Source: an uncultured Clostridia bacterium (GTDB taxonomy: Bacteria; Bacillota; Clostridia; HGM11514). From it: a stretch of 5,047 nucleotides of DNA. Below the pieces are notes generated by a model. It was not told the origin of the DNA and made no database searches. It saw nothing but the letters and a program-made list of their open reading frames with translations. The stretch spans positions 1-5,047 of the forward strand of contig CAKSKB010000039.1 of NCBI GenBank assembly GCA_934464705.1, written 5' to 3'. How positions within the stretch are numbered: position 1 is the first letter of the stretch; the number at the start of each line of letters is the position of its first letter. The translations under genes were made by a program, and so were the position numbers. This document shows, one piece after another, positions 1 through 5,047 of the stretch.

Positions 1-158
1 TTTATGCAAAGCGTTAAGTGGCTGTCGGTCAGAATAACCTTGTCGCTTATGCGTATTTTCGTGTTCGGCAGTTCAATAACCGTTCCGAACATCGGCGAGT
101 AATCGTCACTGTTTTCACGCTCTTTGAGTAACTTTGCAAGTTCTGTTATTCCATTCAA
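1..158 (-). CDS. DUF2577 (XkdR-like) phage tail/baseplate protein, N-terminal part
   Basis: The first 52 codons are visible; the gene continues past the left edge. The start is a TTG (156-158), chosen because an AGGAGGTGG Shine-Dalgarno lies 8 nt upstream of it (AGGAGG at 167-172). The ATG further up (182-184 on this strand) is out of frame and stops after a few codons. The fragment begins MNGITELAKLL and has an FGTVIELP segment (about residues 24-31), then a short beta-rich stretch with KIRISDKVILT (34-44). This fits the N-terminus of DUF2577 proteins, which in PBSX-like phages (XkdR) follow the hub gene XkdQ. Here the hub gene is in the expected upstream place but about 2 kb away, separated by the DUF262 cargo unit. 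The protein is taken to be a small baseplate component; its exact role is not well established. The family call rests on a short N-terminal pattern plus gene order. Confidence 0.75.
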   Translation of the reverse strand, partial: MNGITELAKLLKERENSDDYSPMFGTVIELPNTKIRISDKVILTDSHLTLCI

Positions 159-163
159 TACCG

Positions 164-172
164 CCACCTCCT
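164..172 (-). promoter_or_regulatory. Shine-Dalgarno deciding the TTG start of the DUF2577 gene
   Basis: The minus strand reads AGGAGGTGG, a near-perfect anti-16S complement, ending 5 nt before the TTG at 158 (8 nt counted from AGGAGG). It sits only 14 nt after the T-tract of the upstream terminator. The tail gene has therefore kept its own ribosome site after the cargo unit was placed upstream. Confidence 0.8.
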
Positions 173-186
173 AAAAATGAGCATAG

Positions 187-213
187 AAAAAGACGAACAC
201 GAATGCTCGTCTT
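187..213 (-). terminator. Rho-independent terminator ending the DUF262 transcript
   Basis: In the minus-strand RNA, 213-204 (AAGACGAGCA) pairs with 199-190 (UGUUCGUCUU) in an uninterrupted 10-bp stem that includes one G-U pair (206 with 197). The loop is UUCG (203-200), and the RNA runs directly into five Us (191-187). In plus-strand RNA the G-U pair becomes an A-C mismatch and there is no U-run, so the signal is built for minus-strand transcription. It lies 95 nt beyond the stop codon of the DUF262 gene and just before the DUF2577 ribosome site. It therefore closes the cargo transcript and would also tend to stop tail-operon transcripts. Confidence 0.88.
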
Positions 214-307
214 AATATTTATATTAATTTACAAATAGGGATTTATATACTTCTTACGGCTTTTTATATTTAGATAAAGCAAAATTTGTTACTGTACTGG
301 TAAAATA
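214..307 (-). other. AT-rich 3' untranslated stretch of the DUF262 gene
   Basis: This is non-coding sequence between the TGA of the DUF262 gene and the terminator hairpin. It is very A+T-rich and I see no ORF, tRNA or convincing extra hairpin. A short imperfect dyad around 279-293 (gttactgtactggtaa) gives only about 4 bp of stem and is not called. Confidence 0.55.
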
Positions 308-2071
308 TCAATTATTTTGACACAGTCGAGACTTATCTATATCTTCATCAGTTTTATCATATGTAAGATCAAACAGTTTAAAGAGTTCTTTCTTTAAAAG
401 AACCCTCCGTGCCTCAAAAAAAGCATCAAAATCTTTTAAATCCAACGAAACATCCATCGGACAATATTTAAGGGTATTACCATTTGATATCCAATCTTTC
501 AATGGGGTTTTATTCTTACTTTCGTTTTCAGATCCCTCTAAAAACTGAAGATTTGGCAGAAGGTTTCTTTTCCTTTGCCAATCGGACACCTTTAATTCCG
601 ACAATCCCAAAGACTTGATATTTTTATTATCGAATCCTACATACGGATGACAATGATCTTGATGAAATTCCTCCCGGCTGAGTTTGAGATGTGGATACAA
701 CAATGACAGCAAAACATAAGTGTTTTGACCTTTTTCATAGTGTTCGAGCCAGTATTCAACATCGTCTTTTGTAACAAGAAAATTACGTCCTCCGGTCAAT
801 GTTACTCCAGAAAACAGCGTTAATTTAAATGAAGTTTTTTTACAATCAATCTTTTTAAGTGAATTTCGTGTATTGTTCAATGCACTGTTACTGGCAACAC
901 CAAAGAGTCTCTTCGCCATTGAAACTGAAAGAAACTTCTTCATTTCCCTCTTTGAATCCTCATCCTTAATTTTTCCACCTTTATATAGATAGTAAGCTAT
1001 CGGCATCGTAGCATTATACGAAGTCAAGGATTCGTTTGAAAGACCGATATCAGCGAGAGAATCTGCCATTGCTTCCGAGGCTGTCTTTATTGAATCCCAA
1101 TTTGTACGGATATCCAAAATTGTATTTCTCGTAAGAGACTGAATCTTCAAATTGGTATTAGCATCCACAAGGACGAGAGCAAGCCTCATTAAGTAATCCC
1201 GACTGAAACGAAAACCATCACCTTTGCTGTTCATTGCTTTCAGCAGATTCTCAATATTATCCTTTCCTTCTCTCCAGCCATCAATCAATGTAGAAAAAAG
1301 CAAGTCAGACTTAGAAAGCTTTCTTCCAGTAGAATTAACCCGCACAAAAATATCAAGTGCCTCATCATAATCATTTTCTGCAATACAGTAATAGTGAATA
1401 AGTCCATTATCAGAAGAAGCATGCAATCTCTGAAAAAGCACGGACAAATCATGTCTGGCATCTTTTTCATAAGACCGGTTGATTAGATCTTCCAAATATG
1501 TGTCCAAGTCATCAAATGCTAATAACTGCTTAACTTTATACCAGTTTCCAAAACCGGATTCATTATTGCTTAAAAACGCAAAACGTTTTTTTGGATTCTC
1601 ATCATCTTCATCTTCCGTAGTCTTGTTATAAAAATCAAGATTATAGTAAAGTTCACGAGTTACCCATGAATTAGGATTATCCCATGCATGACCCCGACCA
1701 CCCTTATACGATGTATATGAACCATAAAGAGCAATATTTAGAGAAGTTATTCTTTGTTGACCATCAAGGACAATATAGTAATCAGTTTCTTCATTAAATA
1801 CTTCTGGTGCTTTTTCGTTTTTAGATTTTCCCTTAGAAAATTCACGCAGGAAGAAATAAAGATTGGGTTTTTCTTTATTGAGATTAGCTCGGTTGGTCTT
1901 CCAAAGTATACAGGAGCCTACCGGATAATCATCAACAATTGATTCAAAAAGTTGCTCTATTTCCCAGAATTCCCATACATATTCACGCTGAATATCTGGA
2001 AGTAACATATTTTGATTTTTAACATATTTAAGTGCCTCAAGTGCACTCATATCCGCATATTTATTTTTCAT
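308..2071 (-). CDS. DUF262 + HNH (GmrSD-like) predicted modification-dependent nuclease
   Basis: The protein has 587 residues. Its N-terminal part is a DUF262 domain: LPDIQREYVW (24-33), SIVDDYPVG (44-52), the signature DGQQR (103-107) and FVRVNSTGRKLSKSDL (242-257). A helical middle region follows. Near the C-terminus is an HNH-like (DUF1524-related) site with FHQDHCHP (469-476, likely catalytic His473 and Asp472), then NLLPNLQFLEGSEN (503-516) with Asn516, Asn520 and Lys521. An acidic insertion lies at 151-159. In GmrSD, BrxU and SspE, DUF262 is the nucleotide-using/sensing domain and the HNH domain cuts or nicks DNA, restricting phages with modified DNA or acting with phosphorothioate systems. 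By family this is a single-chain, cytoplasmic defence enzyme; its trigger is unknown. All key motifs look present, so it is probably active. The ATG at 2071 has AGGAG 11 nt upstream. It is a lone gene with its own promoter and terminator inside a tail operon, and no modification enzyme is nearby. Family call is firm; defence role is inferred. Confidence 0.88.
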   Translation of the reverse strand: MKNKYADMSALEALKYVKNQNMLLPDIQREYVWEFWEIEQLFESIVDDYPVGSCILWKTNRANLNKEKPNLYFFLREFSKGKSKNEKAPEVFNEETDYYIVLDGQQRITSLNIALYGSYTSYKGGRGHAWDNPNSWVTRELYYNLDFYNKTTEDEDDENPKKRFAFLSNNESGFGNWYKVKQLLAFDDLDTYLEDLINRSYEKDARHDLSVLFQRLHASSDNGLIHYYCIAENDYDEALDIFVRVNSTGRKLSKSDLLFSTLIDGWREGKDNIENLLKAMNSKGDGFRFSRDYLMRLALVLVDANTNLKIQSLTRNTILDIRTNWDSIKTASEAMADSLADIGLSNESLTSYNATMPIAYYLYKGGKIKDEDSKREMKKFLSVSMAKRLFGVASNSALNNTRNSLKKIDCKKTSFKLTLFSGVTLTGGRNFLVTKDDVEYWLEHYEKGQNTYVLLSLLYPHLKLSREEFHQDHCHPYVGFDNKNIKSLGLSELKVSDWQRKRNLLPNLQFLEGSENESKNKTPLKDWISNGNTLKYCPMDVSLDLKDFDAFFEARRVLLKKELFKLFDLTYDKTDEDIDKSRLCQNN

Positions 2072-2082
2072 TGCTATAATAT

Positions 2083-2087
2083 CTCCT
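2083..2087 (-). promoter_or_regulatory. Ribosome binding site of the DUF262 gene
   Basis: AGGAG on the minus strand lies 11 nt before the ATG at 2071. The spacing is slightly long but usable. It supports the ATG at 2071 over the ATG at 2099, which has no Shine-Dalgarno and is in another frame. Confidence 0.7.
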
Positions 2088-2138
2088 ATTATTTTTCATC
2101 AACACTACCGAGTTGCAAATTCCAATCTATCTATTTAT

Positions 2139-2167
2139 ATTATACCACAATCCTCACAAATTGTCCA
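2139..2167 (-). promoter_or_regulatory. Sigma-A promoter of the DUF262 cargo gene
   Basis: The minus strand has TGGACA (2167-2162, five of six matches to TTGACA), a 17-bp spacer and a perfect TATAAT (2144-2139) preceded by TG-G, an extended -10. The predicted start is an A at about 2132, giving a leader of roughly 60 nt. The -35 lies only 8 nt past the hub gene's stop, so the promoter occupies the intergenic junction and does not overlap coding sequence. No convincing operator dyad is visible, so expression in the lysogen, perhaps constitutive, is the simplest reading. Confidence 0.85.
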
Positions 2168-2175
2168 TTGACGTA

Positions 2176-3696
2176 TTAACCGAATTTTCTAAGCCCCAAT
2201 TTCACATAATGCACTCCGTTTTTAATGCTGTGGTCGGTGCTTTCAATTAAATAATTCGCATTATCAACTGTAATCATTGAGCCGGCACGGGTATAGCTGT
2301 TTACCGCCTCGATGATTTCTATTGAAAAACTCTCTTTTATCTTATTCAGTTCCGACAGCTTGTTTTTCGCATAGGTATTTGCATCTCCGTCTTTTTCGTC
2401 AATCTTGAATACATCCTGCAAGACACCGTATTTATATATGCTGTCGGCATCCTTCGTCACAGCTTTAACAGTGTAAACCTTATCAGTTTCGGTTACAACT
2501 TTCACGCTGTTTTTCACATCCTCAATTGAAAGGGTATGCGACACATTGCCTTTGAGCGTAGGAGAATAAATCAGATGTGTATTCGGTGTGATTCTGAATT
2601 CCGGGTACGCATATATCGCACCGTATTTATAGATTCGTATCCCGTTTGGGGTCATATCAAAATTGTAACCGCCGCCGCATTTATCGAGAATATCGGAAAG
2701 TATATCAGATATACACTTGTCGATATATATCTGCGTGATGCTTGTGTTCAGTTCCGGCATGGAATCAATCGGAATATTAAAGTCAGAACAAAGCCGTATA
2801 ACCGCTTTCTTTGCATTCATATTGTTAAACTGATAGGTTTCCTTTGATTTATTGAGATACCAGCCGAAATCCGTCACCGTATATTTATTCTTAAATTTAT
2901 CTCCGTCATCGACAGCAATTACAATACCGCGGAATATCTCAATGTTGGTGCAGAAGTTTACGATATCGCCAATCTGTGGAGTATATGTATTCACATAATT
3001 TGTATCGGACTTTGCCACTTCAAAATTCATCTTTGTTGCAAGCTCATCTATCGAGTTTTGCCAAGACAGATTACCCACATAAGGAGTAATGTCATTGCCG
3101 CCGACAATCAGCTTGTATGTTGCATCTGCACTTGCGGAAAATTTATCACCGACAGTATTTTCGCCCGCCCCAAAGCTGTCTGAAAGAGAGTAGTCCTTAT
3201 CTTCTTTTGCTGAGGTTGCCTCGGAAGTTGCCGTTGATAAACTTTCGTTATAGCGGAGCACCACATTCCACGGATAATTATAGTAACCTTTTGTATATAT
3301 CTCTCTGCCGGTCTGATCTCCTGACCTGCCGCCTGTTGTCTTACCATTTTCGTTTATTGAGGCATTGACGATTGTTTTGCCGCCGTCCTCAACAACAAGT
3401 GCGGTGTGGTGAGTTGTGTTCAATAAAACATCACCGCGCTTAAGCCCAAGTCCAGTAGACAGCGCTATTTTACTCGTCACATCGGAAAATCCATATCTTA
3501 AAAATACAGACTTCATATTTCCGGTATAGGTAGCGCCGCCGGATTTTACCTTGCATCCGGCTTGCTCAAATGCGGATATAACAAGAGAGGAACAATCATA
3601 GTTCGGACCCCATCGGCTGTTTTGGTCATAGCCGTGACTATTATCGTTTGCAATCGTAACCGCCCAATTGACGGCGCTTTCAATCACTGCACCCAT
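2176..3696 (-). CDS. Baseplate hub (XkdQ-like) fused to an N-terminal NlpC/P60-type peptidase
   Basis: The protein has 506 residues in two parts. Residues 1-150 resemble phage Amidase_5/C40 cysteine peptidases: SHGYDQNSRWGPNYDCSSLV (20-39) with probable nucleophile Cys35, HHTALVVEDG (96-105) with the probable catalytic His, and the polar third position near Asn111 or Asn116. A Ser/Ala/Glu/Asp-rich linker spans about 151-190. Residues 190-506 resemble XkdQ/YqbQ hubs (YKLIVGGNDITPYVGNLSW at 194-212, then beta-rich segments) and match the usual length of about 320 residues of a stand-alone XkdQ. The hub connects tail tube and baseplate; the peptidase probably cleaves cell-wall peptide bonds or stem-peptide links during infection. 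The ATG at 3696 overlaps the previous gene's TGA by one base and has GGAGGTGA (3707-3714) 10 nt upstream, so translation is probably coupled. There is no signal peptide, as expected for a virion protein. The C-terminus looks complete despite the adjacent insertion. Confidence 0.85.
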   Translation of the reverse strand: MGAVIESAVNWAVTIANDNSHGYDQNSRWGPNYDCSSLVISAFEQAGCKVKSGGATYTGNMKSVFLRYGFSDVTSKIALSTGLGLKRGDVLLNTTHHTALVVEDGGKTIVNASINENGKTTGGRSGDQTGREIYTKGYYNYPWNVVLRYNESLSTATSEATSAKEDKDYSLSDSFGAGENTVGDKFSASADATYKLIVGGNDITPYVGNLSWQNSIDELATKMNFEVAKSDTNYVNTYTPQIGDIVNFCTNIEIFRGIVIAVDDGDKFKNKYTVTDFGWYLNKSKETYQFNNMNAKKAVIRLCSDFNIPIDSMPELNTSITQIYIDKCISDILSDILDKCGGGYNFDMTPNGIRIYKYGAIYAYPEFRITPNTHLIYSPTLKGNVSHTLSIEDVKNSVKVVTETDKVYTVKAVTKDADSIYKYGVLQDVFKIDEKDGDANTYAKNKLSELNKIKESFSIEIIEAVNSYTRAGSMITVDNANYLIESTDHSIKNGVHYVKLGLRKFG

Positions 3697-4091
3697 CAGA
3701 TTAACTTCACCTCCGACAGCGTTATTGAATATTTCATATCTCCGTCTCTGCCGATTGTATATGAAAAATCATCTATCGTAACCGCCATATTTATCGGTGT
3801 ATCGGTGATGATAAGCCGAATGGGGAGTTTTCTGTCATACCATGTGTCTATGGTATATAAGTAACCGAAAGCGGTATCGCTCCTGTCACGCAGGAAAGGA
3901 TAATCACGGCAAGGAAAGAAACTCGACCACGATATTTTCTTCAAGGCTTGCGTACCGATAAGGTTCAGCTGACCTTGCGATACCGTTTCAAATACCTCGT
4001 TATTTCTGCCTTTTGAAACCGTAAACTCCGGCGGCAGAACAGGGAGCCGCAAAACCTCGGCTCTGTTATTTACGCTCAAATATATATCCAT
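3696..4091 (-). CDS. XkdP/gp53-like baseplate protein without a LysM domain
   Basis: The protein has 131 residues. The pattern matches the N-terminal domain of XkdP-type proteins: LRLPVLPPEF (14-23), SWSSFFPCRDYPF (54-66), and PIRLIITDTPINM (90-102) leading into beta strands ending SITLSEV (122-128). In PBSX-like phages this domain is normally followed by a LysM peptidoglycan-binding module, giving about 200 residues or more. Here the protein ends straight after the first domain, with no LysM sequence in any frame of the overlap with the hub gene. Its place between tape measure and hub is the expected one. The start is ATG 4091, with GGAGG (4099-4103) 7 nt upstream in a 12-nt gap after the tape measure stop. 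It probably sits at the tube-baseplate junction. The family call is good; structural detail is inferred from relatives. Confidence 0.8.
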   Translation of the reverse strand: MDIYLSVNNRAEVLRLPVLPPEFTVSKGRNNEVFETVSQGQLNLIGTQALKKISWSSFFPCRDYPFLRDRSDTAFGYLYTIDTWYDRKLPIRLIITDTPINMAVTIDDFSYTIGRDGDMKYSITLSEVKLI

Positions 4092-4103
4092 CTGCAGCCC
4101 TCC

Positions 4104-5047
4104 CTACATATTATCCAGTGCCAGCTTTAATTTCGGAACAAGCTCATCAACAATCTCGTCCGCACTCTTGCCGTCAGCATAAATATTGATATAGAAGTTA
4201 TTTTCGCTCCTCCTTGATTTATCAATCGGAGTAACCTTTGCACCGCTCGGGAGCGAGAGCATTTCGGGACCTTTCTCACCGACTATAACCGTACCCGCTG
4301 TCCTTATTAAACCGCCGTTTGCAAGCATCGGAATCTGCGGTGCGGTAAATGTGGGAATTGCCGGAATACCGACAGCGTCTGTTACTGAATTTATGCCTTT
4401 TATAAGTCCGTTCACACCGCTGACAGCGCCGCGTATCATAGAGTTTATTGCGGAAATAATGCTGTTTATTGCGCCCTTGATAGCGCCGACGATACCGTTC
4501 CACACATTCTTTACTGCATTTCCGATTCCCGTAAATACGGAAACAGCGGCAGAGGATATGGTATTCCACGCACCGCTTAAAAATCCGGTTATACCGTTCC
4601 AAACTCCGACTGCGGTATCTTTTATTCCGGTCCACAGTCCGACAAAGAAAGAACCTATGCTTGTGCCGACCGAAACAAAGAAATCTCCGACCGCCTGAAA
4701 TGCCTGCTTGCACCAGGCACACACACTGTCCCAATTCATCCAAAGTGCAACACCTATGGCAATCAGCGCTCCGATTGCGACAATAATAATACCGACAGGG
4801 TTCGCTGTCATTGCCACATTCAGCGCCCACTGCGCAGCGGTGCATATGCCCTGCACGATTGCCCATGCGTTCATTACGGTATTTATCGCAAATACGGCAA
4901 CCTTAAATGCCACAATCGCACCGACAATGCCCGATATAACCGGAGCAATCCAACCCCAGTTATTCACGAAAAAGTTATATACATCGGCTGCCTTTTGCAC
5001 AACACCTGCAAGAGCGTTTACAACAAGCGGAAGTCCTGTGTCCTTTA
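4104..5047 (-). CDS. Phage tail tape measure protein, C-terminal part
   Basis: The frame is open from the right edge to a TAG at 4104-4106, giving 313 visible residues. The apparent start at 5000 is an internal GTG: 15 in-frame codons lie before it with no stop, so this is a fragment of a much longer gene. Two strongly hydrophobic stretches occur at fragment residues 32-55 and 84-102. Next comes a region of imperfect W-N-G-I / W-x-x-I repeats (about 130-220) such as VWNGITG, AWNTIS and VWNGIVGAIKG, typical of tape measure tails. The C-terminal part has LANGGLI and VGEKGPEML (244-262), a hallmark of Firmicute tape measure proteins. The protein sets tail length inside the tube and its hydrophobic segments are thought to act at the membrane during DNA injection. 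It is followed 12 nt later by the XkdP-like gene in one operon. Confidence 0.92.
   Translation of the reverse strand, partial: KDTGLPLVVNALAGVVQKAADVYNFFVNNWGWIAPVISGIVGAIVAFKVAVFAINTVMNAWAIVQGICTAAQWALNVAMTANPVGIIIVAIGALIAIGVALWMNWDSVCAWCKQAFQAVGDFFVSVGTSIGSFFVGLWTGIKDTAVGVWNGITGFLSGAWNTISSAAVSVFTGIGNAVKNVWNGIVGAIKGAINSIISAINSMIRGAVSGVNGLIKGINSVTDAVGIPAIPTFTAPQIPMLANGGLIRTAGTVIVGEKGPEMLSLPSGAKVTPIDKSRRSENNFYINIYADGKSADEIVDELVPKLKLALDNM

Larger units (their letters stand above)
187..2167 (-). other. Moron-type cargo unit inserted between tail genes
   Basis: The unit comprises promoter (2139-2167), leader, one DUF262-HNH gene (308-2071), 3' UTR and terminator (187-213). It lies between the hub gene stop (2176) and the DUF2577 ribosome site (172). 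Both tail genes look complete at the ends facing it, so it sits exactly in an intergenic junction and disrupts neither. No transposase, integrase, terminal inverted repeat or target-site duplication is visible at its edges. It is more A+T-rich than the tail genes: 17 G/C in 60 bases at 1981-2040 against 33 in 60 at 4321-4380. A single gene with its own promoter and terminator, on the same strand as a phage late operon, is the classic description of a phage moron. The inference is acquisition by phage recombination. Confidence 0.75.

Noticed and set aside
2061..2099. An 11-bp direct repeat (ATGAAAAATAA on the minus strand, 2071-2061 and 2099-2089), with the upstream ATG opening a 12-codon frame that overlaps the DUF262 start.
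   Set aside because: The upstream ATG has no Shine-Dalgarno and the repeat is A-rich and short, so a real leader peptide or duplication cannot be supported.
2152..2166. Short dyad (ACAA-T-TTGT on the minus strand) in the promoter spacer, considered as an operator.
   Set aside because: The arms are only 4 bp in AT-rich sequence, which is expected by chance.
159..2175. Search for transposon ends, target-site duplications or att-like repeats around the cargo unit.
   Set aside because: No matching terminal repeats or duplicated flanks were seen, so it is not called as an insertion sequence or integron-type element.
3562..3864. A 100-codon plus-strand open frame across the hub/XkdP-like boundary.
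   Set aside because: It is antisense to two well-supported genes and shows no family resemblance.
4351..4698. Open frames on the plus strand, and a Cys/Arg-rich frame on the minus strand, within the tape measure gene.
   Set aside because: They are shadows of the repetitive tape measure gene, with implausible composition and no ribosome sites.
4998..5000. GTG as the start of a 298-residue gene.
   Set aside because: The frame stays open for 15 more codons to the window edge and the protein is clearly the C-terminal part of a tape measure, so this GTG is an internal valine codon.

Overview
The window is part of a contractile-tailed (PBSX/XkdO-T type) prophage or phage tail operon, most likely from a low- to mid-GC Firmicute of the Clostridia. 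This rests on strong GGAGG-type Shine-Dalgarno sites, a near-consensus sigma-A promoter, PBSX-like tail gene order and a peptidase of the kind common in Firmicute prophages. Genus cannot be told from the sequence. All supported genes read on the minus strand, so the biological order runs from high to low coordinates.

Region by region, in transcription order: 5047-4104 is the C-terminal part of a tail tape measure protein, cut by the window edge. 4091-3696 is a 131-residue XkdP/gp53-like baseplate protein that has only the N-terminal domain and lacks the usual LysM domain. 3696-2176 is a 506-residue fusion of an NlpC/P60-like (phage Amidase_5 type) cysteine peptidase with an XkdQ-type baseplate hub. 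After that gene's stop the tail operon is interrupted. 2167-187 is a self-contained cargo unit: a sigma-A promoter (TGGACA, 17 bp, TATAAT with an extended TG), a Shine-Dalgarno, one 587-codon gene (2071-308) for a DUF262 plus HNH protein of the GmrSD type, and a Rho-independent terminator with a UUCG loop. The tail operon then resumes at 158 with a DUF2577 (XkdR-like) gene that runs off the left edge.

The tape measure sets tail length, the XkdP-like protein and hub build the centre of the baseplate, and the peptidase on the hub probably opens peptidoglycan locally during injection. DUF2577 is a further baseplate component. The 587-residue gene is not part of the tail. By family it resembles modification-dependent restriction enzymes (GmrSD, BrxU, SspE), so it is best read as a phage-borne 'moron': an anti-phage defence gene carried between two tail genes and expressible from the lysogen. 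The most notable points are this intact moron architecture inside a tail module, its likely polarity on downstream tail genes, and the peptidase-hub fusion beside a LysM-less XkdP-like protein.
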